DNA of 64,000 nt from Diaporthe sp. PMI_573 (GCA_021399435.1 JAJTUP010000028.1:434001-498000), one strand, 5' to 3'; shown: positions 34,046-45,589, numbered from the stretch's first letter. Program-made: numbers and translations. Notes: generated by a model from the sequence alone, not told the origin.

Positions 34046-34657
34046 GACAGCGGAGACTGAAGAAGGGTCCCGACGAATGGGAGCAAAACTTACCAGAATG
34101 CGTTCAAAACCACGGAGCTTGGCTGAGTGCAATGCGATATCATTAGAGGCGAACCTATGGGCAGGGTTTGGAAAAATTATTATAGTCACTAAAAGTCAGG
34201 GTCAGATATAGACACGTCAAAGTCAGACACGGAATCATCATTGAGGGAAGAAAATGTGTTTCTGAGGGAGAGGACAATGAGGACGATGACGAAGCCATGT
34301 CCGACACCGCGTTGGAACTTCACGACTTGGAGACAGACGATAAACCAATGACACAGTTGGGAGACGACTATTAGGTTCCTTTCTTTGGAAATCATTTCTC
34401 AGACTAAGTTAATCCCAACAGATATTAATCCATGTGGGCAAATTCTTATGCTAATAACACTAGGGGCAGAGAGGAAACTCTGAGTCTATGGCGAGAGTTT
34501 TGAACGATCACCTTTAAAACCCTCTGGGGCGGCTCCGGGCTGGGTAACACATTCCACTCGCCCACGCATGCGCACGGGGAGAACGTCGAGAAGCTCAACA
34601 ATCACAGTCACTCCTCCCTGTCACGCCCATCGGCCCAGGCCCCTGCGAGTGCCGTAG

Positions 34658-35290
34658 TTGCTAGCCTCATCCGCTCGTCGCACCCCCGCCCTGTCACGTT
34701 GGCCGACAGCCTCCAGTGCCATTTCCCGGTCAATCCATCCTGGTGGCATGGATTCTCGTCTAACGCCGCTCCACCAAGAACTCCACAATGTGCAGATGGA
34801 AGTGAAGCATATACAGTTCATACAGAACAGTATTGATGACTTCTTCGTGTTTATCCGGAAATCCATCACTTTCCGCCTGGGAAAAACCCATCCAGATGTA
34901 CTTCAGCTCTCACTAGACACCTTCTTGTTGCTGATGGTGTTTGATAGTGAGCGAGCAGAGGAAGTATCCGAAGCAAGCCTGAACCATGCCAGATCGAAAG
35001 CCGTCTGGGACCAGAGAGCAATGGAATCTGTCAAACTGCAAGAACAGTTGGCTTGGGCTTACTTCACGCACAAAAGGCTCGAGCCCGCCTTGGAAATACT
35101 TCAACATCTGACCGCTAAGCTGAGAGAGTATGACAGTGGATCAAACGGTGAGGACTCGCTCTTGTATGAGCAGGGCACAAAGATCAGTGAGGCTGAGAGA
35201 ATCGTGCGAGCGGCAATAGAGGGTACTAGCCATCTTGATGACGCGCAATGGACCGGAATCCTGTCGATTGACATAGTCTGCGGGTCCTAA
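34658..35290 (+). pseudogene. TPR-domain fragment of an NLR-like protein
   Basis: From about 34748 (ATG, MDSRLTPLHQEL) the frame is helical: SIDDFFVFIRKSITFRLGKT, HPDVLQLSLDTFLLLMVFDS, KLQEQLAWAYFTHKRLEPAL, EILQHLTAKLREYD. GKTHPDVL and the AWAYF...RLEPALEIL helix pairs fit divergent TPRs as in fungal NLR C-termini. The frame ends at 35290, 25 bp before the hAT insertion. No nucleotide-binding domain lies upstream, so it is either a fragment or a small stand-alone TPR protein. Confidence 0.45.
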
Positions 35291-35315
35291 AGGCACTCCA
35301 GGATGGCCCGAGTTG

Positions 35316-36486
35316 CAGTGATGTTATTGGATTGGATTGGAGCTGGATCCGAGCCTCGATCCAATCCAGTCCAGACGTGGGGACAGGCAGCCTCCAGGAT
35401 ATCCAGAACCGATCCAGTTCATATTTTTACCCTTTTGGGACAATCAATGAGCCGCTGAATAAGCAGACTTGGAGTAGAACTGTTCTTGTCCTTGGGTTAT
35501 GACACCACCTAACTACGGAGCTCATGTTCTCTAGCAACTTGCGTCTCCAGTATGTTCTTCTCGCTTCCATCATCTTCGCCGCCTTCCTCTCCCTCACCCA
35601 GCCCATCCGCCCCAACTGTACTCCCTGCCTCACCCTCCATCAAACCGATGGCAGAGTCATCAAATGCCTTCTGCTCCGGGCGACCATACCAAGCTCGTAA
35701 GCACTCGCTGGCTTCAATGACGTCCATCCGGAGCCGTGAGCGATGATTTGGTGTTTCGATTCCAGGTGGTTTAAGGTAGTACAATTGCCCTTGCCGGAAA
35801 TAGGAAGTCCCTGTTGGCGCTGCTGCTGTTCGCACAGATAACAGTACCAGAACGTCTTCGTCGGGTCCTGCTTGAGTTGTATGTCTTCACCATACTGCCA
35901 GACGACTGATGTCCTTTTCTTGGTGTGCTTTTGGGACTTTGCCACAACAGAGTAGCGTACATATTGCTTCCCATTCAGCTTGAATTCGTCGGGTTCGATC
36001 AGGGTTCCGTCGGGGTCGTTTGGGCGAGGACTAATATATGTTGGAGCAAGAATAACTCTGTCAGAATCAGGACGGCGACCGCTGGCAGCACCGAAATAGC
36101 TGGAGATAGTGGCCATGGTGTAGCTGGTGAGTGGACTGTTCAGACACGTCTGCCACAGTAGAAGGACTGCTGAAGTCGCGAGCGACGCGTTTGCCTCCGT
36201 GCTTTTAATAGCGTAGCAATCTGCACGCGTTGGATGTTAACCCAATAGCGGAACGATAGTTCGCGCGTCGTGTCGTGGTCTGCGACGGCAGCTGCGACGG
36301 GAGACTCCTCATGACCACTCAATTAGGCTTAGCTCTTGCCTTATCAGGTTAGACCATTGGAGCTCCAGGAGCTGGTTGCCAATCAATCCAATCCAGTCCA
36401 AATCTTCGAGAAACCCAAATCCAGTCCAGCCATTTTCCGACAAATCCAGTCCAATCCAAATTGCCTCCAATCCAATAACATCACTG
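35316..36486 (-). mobile_element. Non-autonomous hAT element with perfect 8-bp target duplication
   Basis: Ends are perfect inverted repeats: CAGTGATGTTATTGGATTGG at the left, and the same read inward from the right. Target duplications CCGAGTTG flank it at 35308-35315 and 36487-36494, identical. CAGTG ends and 8-bp duplications define hAT. Subterminal DNA is packed with TCCAATCCAGTCC-like motifs on both sides. The 1171-bp inside keeps only the N- and C-terminal codons of a transposase, so it needs an enzyme in trans. The full hAT at 52.5 kb has different ends and is not its helper. Confidence 0.92.
35509..36116 (-). pseudogene. Internally deleted hAT transposase (BED finger plus C-terminal tail)
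   Basis: From ATG 36116 the minus strand reads a leader (MATISSYFGAASGRRPDSDR), then a BED-type zinc finger: SVVWQYGEDIQLKQ, WYCYLCEQ, HLESKHQI. Immediately after, one frame over, it reads RLRMDVIEASECLRAWYGRP, the tail that follows the hAT dimerisation domain, then a Glu/Gly-rich end. About 500-600 residues with the whole catalytic core are deleted, with the join near 35745. As read, the first frame ends at 35640. It could at most give a DNA-binding BED peptide. Confidence 0.8.
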
Positions 36487-36938
36487 CCGAGTTGTCTGTG
36501 GAAGGACGCTGGTGGGCGATGTCGTCTGTTTCCGCAGAGATGATGGTTGACTGTCTTGGTGACCAGGGCAAAGTCGCGTTGAAAACAGACGATTCAGAGC
36601 TCATCCTGAATGATGGGCGCTGGGGCTAAAGCGTAGAAAGATACAAGACGCCGGGTACAAGAGGCGTAAACCATTAATGATTCTGAAGCGTCCAAGACAA
36701 AGGGCGGTGCTGGGTAGAGTGAAGACGTGCGTTGAGCGCATTGATATATAAACGAAACAACCACCTCCGCGTGCGTGAGACGGCTTCCAGCGCGGAGGAA
36801 GTGAGCCGCAGGCTCAGGTGCCTCGCGTCGCGGTTGAACAAAACTCAGACGAGCGCCTTCTGGGCTGCGGTTATTTAGATTAGTACTTGATCTATCTCTC
36901 TCGTTTCACTTTTAACTCGATCGCAATCAGGCCAGAGG

Positions 36939-37415
36939 GTGGACTTCGATCGTGTACAAAAGACCATCTGCCGCAGCAAGAAAAGAAGGCCGAAGAGGAT
37001 CCGCGCAGAAGGGACAGTGCAGCCCAGCCGCGCCGTGGAATGCTGCACTCCGTCACCAGAGCCCGCTGTGACCGAGAAGGACCTAGGCATGCTGAACAAT
37101 CTGGATTCACACGGCCTCCATGTCGACAATAGCGAGCTCACTCACTCTTTCAGCAGCAGTGCATCCGAGGCATTTCATCGCCAAGTGCCGGACTACTTTT
37201 TCCCTTTTACAACCAGCGACCCAAGCAGTTTGAGTTTGTTCGACAGTGGCCGCTTTGAACATCCAGAGGTGGAACTCATCAGGGACTGTTACACGCGCGT
37301 GCGTCACAAGTTGGCTTTGAGATATGGATGCTCGAAGACAAACACAGCTTCAGATCGAGACCTAATTCGGTTCCGGCGCATGAATCCACTTCTAGCAGTA
37401 CTCGAGCCCGTCTAA
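36939..37415 (+). CDS. 158-codon ORF, unknown, basic N-terminus
   Basis: First residues are basic (SKKRRPKRIRAEG), then an acidic/Ser-rich middle with SFSSSASEAF and a C-terminal helical part with RDCYTRVRHKLALRYGCSK. No domain identified. It may be a nuclear-protein exon. No splice partners or start context support it strongly. Confidence 0.3.
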   Translation: MDFDRVQKTICRSKKRRPKRIRAEGTVQPSRAVECCTPSPEPAVTEKDLGMLNNLDSHGLHVDNSELTHSFSSSASEAFHRQVPDYFFPFTTSDPSSLSLFDSGRFEHPEVELIRDCYTRVRHKLALRYGCSKTNTASDRDLIRFRRMNPLLAVLEPV

Positions 37416-37589
37416 ACAAACGGAGATGTGATGTGGTAGGGGCTAAGAAGCAGAACAAAATTGGAACAAAGGAGGTGGAATGGCAGTGTGAAGTCGGGCG
37501 GAAATTCGAGCCCTTTCATGCACGTAGGCCCAGTCCCCGGCCACCAATGAGAAGCCAAGGGAGGTGATAATTCAGCGTCGACACGGACC

Positions 37590-37907
37590 TCTCAGATATA
37601 CCCGGGGGTCAGACCTTCGGTTGCCCTCTACGGGATTGACAACTCCACGGACGGCCGGCACCTTGTATCTGGGTCAGATGACCGCACTGTTAACATGTGG
37701 GACGCTAAGAGCGGCGCATGTGAGTCAACACTTGAGGGCCATAACGACTGGATTAGCTCGGTAGCATTCTCGGCAGACAGCCAGTATCTCGCCTACGGGT
37801 CAGGCGACAAGACTGTCAAGATCTGGGATGCCAAGAGCACCACCTCAACAACACTTCAGAGCCATATCGACCGAATTCGGGCATTGTCGGCCTACTTTGG
37901 ATGACAC
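37590..37907 (+). pseudogene. WD40-repeat fragment (NLR type)
   Basis: The frame reads NSTDGRHLVSGSDDRTVNMW, SGACESTLEGHNDWISSVAF, SADSQYLAYGSGDKTVKIWD, two WD40 units with the GH...VAFS...SGSxDxTVKIWD signature of fungal NACHT/NB-ARC-WD40 NLRs. It ends in a stop at 37904 after half a further unit. The rest of the propeller and the NTPase are absent. Confidence 0.75.
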
Positions 37908-38330
37908 CGCGGGCCGTCCCGCTCCCCTTTGGCCCCCCCCCCTCCGGGTTCACCTTGTGGTACGACGCCAAACAAAACGCAATCATCTTCGGCTTCCAAC
38001 TGTGCGCAATACACATACCCATCTCGGCAATCCTACATTAAGTCAAATCATCATATTCACGGAAGGATCTTCCTCTGCCAGTTGGGCCGCTGCCTGGGTA
38101 CTCGTCGGGATTGGGTCACCCTCAGCCCATAATCGCCCCTTTATTCAAGCTGCAGGTTGGGCAGTAAATTCGGTCGCCGGTCTACTGTTGGTGTCTATTT
38201 GGAGATGGTGAACGGGTGCGGTCGCCGGCCTTGACAGAGCTCATGTCAGGAGGAGTGGCATCATCAAATTTGTCGTTGCGGGAGTGCGTGTTGCATAGAC
38301 AAATCACCAGCGATTTGAGGGCCGAGAGCT

Positions 38331-39431
38331 TTGGCGAGTCGCTCCTTGAGACTGGGAACAGGCCAGATCTGTACCCGGATGACTTCGATATTCAACCCGC
38401 CGTCTTGCATGTCCGTGACAACGGGACCATTTGATGGAAATGCAAAGCGTTTGAGAAACACTGTGGTAACGACTGCACTTTATATGACAAACTCAGCTGT
38501 CCAAGACAGCACGCGATACGGCGAATCTCAGAACGCGGTGGCGACGACGTGGCTCGTTTCGTTTGAGCAGATTCAACGGTCTGATAGCGCTGCGGCTGAG
38601 CTGCTTTCCTTCCTGTCGCAGATCGAGCCGAAGGCAATACCACAGTCTCTGCTACCGCGCCTAGAATCAGAAGAGCAGATGGAGTACGCCATCGGCACGC
38701 TCTGCGGATACGCCTTTCTGGAAAGACGGGGCGAGAGCGACATATTCGATATGCACAGCTTAGTGCATGCGGCGACGAGGATCTGGATTCAAAGACAGCA
38801 GCGTGCGGATGAGGCGCAGAGGGAGGCTCTCCGGCATGTGTCCGCGATATTTCCATCTGCAGAGAGTGAGAAGCGCGAGACGTGGCGGGCATATCTTCCA
38901 CATGGGCAGCGGTTGCTTCAGAGGAGTGGGGAATGCCAAGGCGAGATAAGGTACGACCTGCTTGCCAAAGTCGGACGATGTCTGGATGCCGACAGACGGT
39001 TTGAGGAGGCGGCTGGATACTTTGAGGAGGTTTGTCAGTGGAAAAGAGAATGCTTTGAAGAGGAGGACGCTTCTCGGCTGACGTCGGAGCATGAGCTGGC
39101 AAGCGCATACCTCGACGACAGACGGATCGCAAAGGCCATCCCGATATTGGAGCACGTGGTGGCGGTGCAGAAGAGGACGCTGGCGGAAGAGGACCAATCT
39201 CGACTGACGTCGGAACATGAGCTGGCAAGGGCATATCTCGACGACAGACGGATCGCAAAGGCCATCTCGATATTGGAGCAGGTGGTGGCGGTGCGGAAGA
39301 GGACGCTGGCGGAAGAGGATCATGATCGACTGGCGTCAGAGCAATATCTTGCGTATGCCCGAGAAAAGGAATCATCTCTACTGCTTACTATTACGGCTAC
39401 ATCTACTGTTACCGGTCTCAATAGCATTTGA
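38331..39431 (+). pseudogene. NLR C-terminal part: post-NB-ARC helical domain and TPRs
   Basis: After an unrelated first third (the usable part starts near 38480 with MTNSAVQDSTRYGESQNAVA), the frame reads TTWLVSFEQIQ, SFLSQIEPKAIPQSLLP and MHSLVHAATRIWIQ, the winged-helix-like region that follows NB-ARC in fungal NLRs. TPRs follow: LLAKVGRCLDADRRFEEAAG, LTSEHELASAYLDDRRIAKA, LTSEHELARAYLDDRRIAKA. The last two units (about 39072-39197 and 39198-39323) are 126 bp each with about nine differences by eye. The P-loop NTPase and N-terminal effector domain are missing. It is an open frame and so could be transcribed, but as a fragment. Confidence 0.75.
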
Positions 39432-41386
39432 TTCTTAGGAATTACTCAATATACAAGGAATCTATTGTATAATATGCGTACTCATATAACGTTAAAGTAG
39501 AAGCATGAAAGCAGCTGCCCTCGTCAGTTGTGGCCGTTCACTGAAGAGTCGAGGAAACCTGACGCCCAAGGACCACGACTCACGTGAGCAGGACTGCACA
39601 GCCGCACATCTGTGGCGTGTATGCCTGAGGCAAAAAAAATGCCTAGCGCGTATATGTCTCGGACAGTGCGGGATCGTTTCAGTCTAACCCAAACCGTCAC
39701 AAACTCGGATTTGAAGTAACAATCCGCCCAGGGGATTCAGGTAGATCTGGACGCCACAATAGCCACAGAGCTCATCACGATTGCTAGCGATAGGAGAAGG
39801 TTCTGAAGCTCGAGCGTAATATTTTAATAAGTTTTTGAGAGAACAACAGCTAGACGGTGGAGGTACGTTGAAGGGAGTCTATTTTGGTTTGAATGGAGAC
39901 GTGTTCTAGGATCTGGCGCAAGGGCAGCAAGGCGAGGGAAATCTGTCGAAAAATGGGTTTGGAACGTTCATAGGTGACTTAGTAACATGACCGGTATGGA
40001 CATTTGGCGGAGGCTAATATGTGTGGAAGTTTTGACATGTTTGGAGTCGAAGTACCTGTCATATTTTCCGGCACGGAGGGATTTTCGGCACGCAGGGATG
40101 GACGTTATTCGAGCTCTGAGAGGAAGCTACATATGCTCAAAACTGTACAAGCATAAATACATAGCTTTCGTCATTGCAACATTTGCCAGATTTTTCAAAA
40201 ATACACCACCAGGTGCCATTTTGCTTCATGCTCACACTGTACAGTACTGTATGTACTGCAATGTGCTAGTCATCATAAAAATGTAATTTTGTTGTAGGAG
40301 GTTTATCAGGTTATTCAGAATGTATTGATGTACTGTATCTATGTTACAACTGTTTACCTCCATTCAAGCAAAAGTACCATGGACAAACCTGCACTTTGTA
40401 ACATTACAAAAGATTTGACTTTTCAAGTTTTTAGTCTCTTTGGAGTAAACCTACTCTTATAAAGAATCGAGCAGTATAAATAAATATGACACATGGGATA
40501 GGATATGTATTTAAAATCTCATTTAGACCATGTAATGAACTAACGATACTGTAGGAAGTGCCAAAACAGTGCCTTTTTTCTTCTTCTTTTTTTTCCTTTT
40601 TTTTTTTTTTTTTTTTCAAGAAAGAGGATATTCGCACCAAAAAATCGGATGCCGCACCCAATTTTATGACTAATCATGCTGCCCCCTGTGCCCAAATTGA
40701 GAAACACTATGGGTTCACCATACAAAAAATTAATGTAACTACACTAACTAACATGCCGCTGCATGCCACTATTCCCACACCAACACTGGCCCCAGTTTAT
40801 CATCAGTCATCATGGAGAAGGCATGTGGAGACGTGAAACTTACACAGGTCCACAGGTACACGACCCTCGTCTTGTGACCCTACCGTGGGTAAGCCATAAT
40901 TTGCAATTTTATTTGGTAATTAGTTTACTAACCATGTTGACATACAGTCGTAGGCGAACAATAACTCTAGAGATATGTCCAAGGAGGAGCGGACCTATCA
41001 AGTTTTGGCCGAGCTTATAACCAGATAAAGTTATGAACCAACGTGCATGGCACCCCAGACAGGATGCCACGACGCAAGCAACAGTCACAGAACAAAGCAG
41101 TCAAAATTTACTTCCCAGATGGCTTTCCTGAGGGCCTTGCGATGACGCTACCCACTTGTTGGCCAAGCCCTACTTAAACAAAGCTCACCACACCTTCTAA
41201 TCTACCCTTGGGCACGAGCTGACACAAACCTGACATATATGGACCGGTGGTACGTCACCAACCGTAGGATTCCATGTTGCCCCACCAGATAGAACTGCCC
41301 CCGTGACTCGAAGGAGCCGGTTGAGACGCGCCAGATGCGCCTTGACATTCGTGCCATACGCTGTTGTGCCACACATCTGCCCTCGG
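39432..41386. other. AT-rich DNA, about 2 kb, no gene seen
   Basis: Low-GC, with an interrupted T-tract at 40574-40617 and a repeat segment at 40616-40735 that matches 48918-49050 (ATATTCGC, GATGCCGC, ACACTATGGGTTC, CATACAAA). No convincing ORF. Looks like decayed transposon DNA. Confidence 0.55.
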
Positions 41387-41592
41387 CTGATCGTCTCCAC
41401 TCACATGCTTCCTCACGTTCCCTTGCCAAGTGTCAAATTGACCAACAAAAATCCCGGTATTTTTAGCGAGATGATGGTCCTTTTCATTTGTACTTTGCAG
41501 GTGAGCTTCCCCACCTCACTCCTAGGCCCCTAATCGGATGACCCGCGTCTCGACCTGGTCATGTGAAGGCCGGTGCTTTTTAGAAGCAGGCG
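41387..41592 (+). repeat. Dispersed repeat R1a, copy 1 (copy 2 at 48602-48795)
   Basis: GGCTGATCGTCTCCACTCAC aligns with GGCTGGTCGTCTCCACTCAC at 48605. The match extends through CCGGTATTTTT/CCAGGTATTTTTGGC, CATTTGTACTTTGCAG, GAGCTTCCCCA and GGTCATGTGAAGGC. Clearly one family, with scattered substitutions. The next segment, 41652-41760, is shared with 32686-32790. Confidence 0.7.
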
Positions 41593-41827
41593 AGCTCTGA
41601 CGGCCTGACACTGGCATCAGAGGGATGCAGAGGCAGGCATAGCCGGTCGACCCACCCTGCCCTTTCGTCTTTGGCCGTCCTGCTCTCCTCCCGGCCTAAT
41701 CTAAATGCTCCTCTCATCCACCGCATTAGTCTTATTGCACACCGATACCCCAGTGATTTCTGATTAGGGTTCCGGGGCAAGCCCACCCCTTCCAGAGTTC
41801 CAGCCTTGGCTCAGCCATAAGACATAA

Positions 41828-42403
41828 TTACTTACTTTCGGACTCTCTAAGGTCCTCTTCATGCTGGTCTTGCGACTCGTCGTTAGCCAACGTCACTACA
41901 TCATGCCAAAACTCAAAGTTATTGATGGACGAGAGTATTGTCCTTAGGACTTGTCGATCTTCCTCTTCCTCCTCTCCCCCTTTGATAGCCTTAGCTTTTA
42001 GGGAATTGAGGACCATAGCATCACGTGCATATACTCGACAAGCATCTTTATTCGCCAGTAAAGACATAACAGCTCCGAGTTGTATTCCCCAACGAGTGAT
42101 AGCTAGTGTAATGAAAGCCTTCTGTTTACTGTAACACTCAAGCTGATAATTACGAAGTCGTGCGAGTTGGAGCTTGGCCTTTTTAAAGAGCGTTATGATT
42201 CTCGTAACTTTATTAAGGACTGAAGCCCATTTCTCCGATTCCACGATGTCTATACATTGAAACAGATCGAAGGTTACCGAGCTCTGCAGGGTTTGGGGCT
42301 GTGGATCATGACCTCCACCACGCCCAACGTTGGCCGCAGACAAGAAAGCGTTTTCTTCTACTCCTGAATATCGCCTTCTAACAGATACCATGCAGGTTGC
42401 CAA
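41828..42403 (-). pseudogene. hAT transposase, internal fragment
   Basis: The minus-strand frame reads VTFDLFQCIDIVESEKWASV, LNKVTRIITLFKKAKLQLAR, then ITRWGIQLGAVMSLLANKDA and CRVYARDAM. LQLARLRxxQ...ITRWGTQ...LLxxKDALRxYARD is a conserved stretch downstream of the second catalytic Asp in one hAT lineage. Both the BED/catalytic start and the dimerisation end are absent. The repeats R1a/R1b next to it on the right-hand (3') side may be the non-coding flank of the same element. Confidence 0.65.
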
Positions 42404-42956
42404 TATATGGTAAAGATGTTTCCCTTAATAAATAAAGCGAGGTTTTGTATATTGCCACGCAATTATCCAAACAGTATTGCCTGGAATCGCTCCTGATTAG
42501 AGCCTGGGGAGGGAGATCTTGCTAAACGGTGTACATTGAGTTGTTGGTCTCTTTGGGAGACTTGGTTAGACCTCTCCCTGTGGCTAGTGGAGGGCTGGCT
42601 GCCTCCAACAGCGCAGCGATGAAACTCTCACAATTTAATACAAGCCCCGTGGCGTAGCTCTAGAACGCCTTGCGGCTCAACATAACACATTAGCGGAAAT
42701 TATAGGCCATACGCCCTACACCGCCCACAGGGCAGCGCTGTAGCCTAAAGTTTCAGCTACTATAAAGCGACGTCCTTCTTATTATTCCTCAATGACAGCG
42801 GACGTATGGGCTCTTTTGAGCGGCTTCCCAGGTCTTGGGCTCTGGGGGCAAGGACTGTAGTGCGGCTTGTCTTTTCCTTCACGCCCAGTATCAAGCTTTG
42901 CAGTTTGAAAGGCCGCTGGTATAACACATGCGAGTGTATTAGACCATTTAAAAAGC
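42404..42956. other. About 0.55 kb without recognisable gene
   Basis: Short ORFs only, on both strands. Confidence 0.45.
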
Positions 42957-42959
42957 TTG

Positions 42960-43160
42960 CGGGCGGGGCTGGAAAAAAGCCAGGAACCATCCAACCATAG
43001 CTTTGAACTGGAGATGGGTGCAAACGAGTCATTTGTGGATTACTTTACCAAAGTCCAGAAGTTGCTTTCCCAGGGCGAGGCAGCAAACTGGGATGATCAA
43101 GAAAAGATGAAGTACCTCGAACGTGGCCTTCAGTCCAGCGCAATCTTTCCTACGACGAGA
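42960..43160 (+). pseudogene. Retrotransposon gag-like scrap
   Basis: The reading GANESFVDYFTKVQKLLSQG, then WDDQEKMKYLERGLQSS, resembles the capsid helix region of Ty3/gypsy gag proteins (SFxDYxxKFExL ... D..K...FxxGL). Only about 55 residues match, and both sides are unrelated. A guess from pattern, not a firm family call. Confidence 0.35.
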
Positions 43161-43899
43161 CTGGCAGTAGTAATCATTTACTGTAGGTTCGTTGGGCAAT
43201 ACGATTCTGTATCCGGCGGCGTTCAGCTTTGTCTGCGACCCTCGTCCAGTCCTCGTTGGGGAGCGCCAAACTGCTTAGGGATGTGGGTGTGGACGCAATC
43301 GTGAATCTCTTTTAGAAAGCTGATAAAGTACTTTCATGAAAGGTCGAAGTACCACACAGTACGCACATGGGAGTATCTGGAAACAAGTACCCCTTAAAGT
43401 GTGTTGCTGTGACGTCCTACACTATAGTACTTTTCTAATCGTTGCACAGCTAAATGTACCTGGTTCCTTAAATGTATATATGAAAGTCCCACGGTGTACA
43501 GTACCCACTGTCAAGATCGCGGATGAGAGAAAGCCCTTCCAATTCTGGCTGGGAACCAATAAAAGTCTGCGTATACTATTGTACCTGGTTCCTTCTGTTT
43601 CCCTGCTCACTCACCCCGCAGCTTGCTTGCTAGGTTATGAAAATGACTGACAAAGTCCCGTTATTTTCTATAATATAAGTCGCCCACTGCACATGTTATG
43701 GGCGCACAATGGTAAGTCCTATTACAGTACAAGTACTTTTATAAGACATGCATCTATGTGGTTCACGGGGAGGACGGGTCAGCCGAGCCGTCTTAGCTTG
43801 GGCCTGGCGCTTAAAGATGACCGCTCTCCACGGTTTCTTCCCTCTCCTCCTGTTTGACCTGGTTGACGCAGACCTGTTTCCTCCCTATCCGTCCGGACC

Positions 43900-44115
43900 A
43901 TGACTGATACACTAAGTACAACACGCCTCATTCAAGTAGCAGAAAGGTTAGGCATGGACGGTACTGTCTCGCTGCACGGCAAAAGCGAGACCCTACTTCT
44001 GCTACAGAAAATAGAGAGAAAATGCAACGAACGCGAAGCCATGTCAGTTGTGTCTGCACAGGGATCAATAGCCAAACGCATAGCAACAATCGCTGAACAC
44101 GTCGACAAGTCATAG
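43900..44115 (+). CDS. 71-codon ORF, unknown
   Basis: ATG at 43900 in GGACCATGACTG, a good fungal start context. The protein is helical and reads LIQVAERLGMDGTVSLHGKS ETLLLL..., loosely like a SAP-type helix pair, then NEREAMSVVSAQGSIAKRIA. It ends at TAG 44113-44115. Small intact protein or first exon; no partner exon found. Confidence 0.35.
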   Translation: MTDTLSTTRLIQVAERLGMDGTVSLHGKSETLLLLQKIERKCNEREAMSVVSAQGSIAKRIATIAEHVDKS

Positions 44116-44246
44116 GGCATGCTCATAGGCAGCTTTTGAATAATTATCCCATGAATCACACAAGTTTGGTGGTACGGCAGAGATCTTACGCGCCTTGAAG
44201 ATTACTCCCCGGCCAATGTAACCCACGTTGGCCTCTCCGGTGAAGC

Positions 44247-45588
44247 TCAAGAGATCCTGTCCGCTGAATTTGATCGTCCCTTTCCAAGCTTGCTAGCGCC
44301 CGCTGCTTTTGCCTTCTTGGGAGGTCGTCCGCGAGGTCGTCCACTGGTGGTCTTGGCCTTGCTGGCCCTGACCTTCCTTTTGGAGCCCACAGCAGTTTTC
44401 TTATCTGCACGCTCATCTCGGCCATCTTCTTCGTCATCGTAACCACCATTAACGTTGTTTGCATTGCCAAGTTGGCTGCAGTCCTGGGTTATTTGCATCT
44501 GTTTCGATCTGAACCCCTTCTTTTGACTGTTGGACCTTCTTGATCAGATCACTGATGATGTTGTTGGCTTGGATTAGTCTGCCTCGCAGTTCATTCTGAG
44601 ACGATTCATATAAGGCTTGTTTCCTGCGTTGGCCGTTCGAGTAGGCCTTATATTGTTGATTAAGCGCATTTTGTAGTGTCCTACACAAATGACTGATAGT
44701 GACGAGTTGGTGTCCAATGGCTCGCAAGTCCTTATTCACGAGTCTAGTAACATCTGCGGGCAGTCTAGTCCAGCAGCTGAAGGCCTGGTATAAGGTCTGT
44801 AGTCGAACCTCCGTCGAGCTGCACACAAGTCCGACATCCTGGATTTTCAAAGTCAGATTACTTTATGCGCAGAGATGAAATTTAAAGTCATCAATTTGCT
44901 CACACAAATGATGTCCGAGGGATCGAGGCTCTGTTGATTAACTCTGGTCACGAATTGCCCACGCAAGGGTGCCGCAGAGTTGAGCCAACGTTTTGTCAGG
45001 GGGGGCTCTTCTTGAGAGCTTTGGCACTCCTGACGACAGCCTCAAATTGGGTCTGCCGTTGGTCTTCTGGGGAGGGTCGCAGACCTCTCCGTATGGTCGA
45101 AACCATCTTCGATTCTAACGTTGGTATCCAACCCAAGTTGCAATAAAGGTTGTACATGTCCTCGGGCAAGAGTTGCTTTGAGTTGTTCCCTAGGACAACG
45201 GTGTGAACAGGCTTTTGTAGCTTTTGAAGGCCTCTGACAGACTTGACGGGGCTTGTGCTGCGGCCACGGGGCTTCCGTTTGGGCGCTAGGATTGGGCGAC
45301 TGCTAATGCTCGTCAATCCCATAGATACTGCGGTCGGAGTTTTGTCCATGTCTTTGTCTGCTCTCATCTTTTCTATACGTCTCCTCTTCTTGGGAGAGAC
45401 TGATCCACCTGCATCGCCATCATCGCTGCGTTCTGCGTCACTGCTCGTGCTCGTGCTCGTGCTTGTGCTTGTGTGGGGTCCGTGAGCCAGCTGGCCCTGG
45501 ACCGTTGTATTTGATGGTGGAGGGGTTCCTGGTCCCTCATACCGATCTCGCTCTGGCAGGTTTGTAATATGGTACAGTACAATGACGT
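44247..45588 (-). pseudogene. Nuclear protein with NLS and AT-hooks, frame-broken
   Basis: Minus-strand pieces read in order: PGTPPPSNTTVQGQLAHGPH, a Ser/Thr run from an AGCACG-type microsatellite (about 45447-45475), SVSPKKRRRIEKM (NLS), SISSRPILAPKRKPRGRSTS, LLPEDMYNLYCNLGWIPTLE, SAKALKKSPP. Then a frame change in a run of seven C (about 45000), DKTLAQLCGTLAWAIRDQ, and a TAA. A long helical segment follows (about 44850-44510: LVNKDLRAIGHQLVTISHLC, QALYESSQNELRGRLIQANN). After another frame change near 44500 comes an acidic patch (YDDEEDGRDERADKK) and AT-hook-like SGRPRGRPPKK, ending at 44247. Introns may account for some frame changes, but I could not place clean splice sites. DNA-binding by the AT-hook is a family-level expectation. 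Confidence 0.5.
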
Positions 45589-45589
45589 T

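Noticed and set aside
38392..39375. 327-codon minus-strand ORF opposite the NLR/TPR fragment
   Set aside because: Pro/Ser/Arg-heavy composition typical of an antisense shadow; the plus strand has clear TPR repeats.
40574..40617. Poly-T tract as a retroposon tail
   Set aside because: Interrupted by C residues, no upstream retroposon body, and surrounded by AT-rich decayed DNA.
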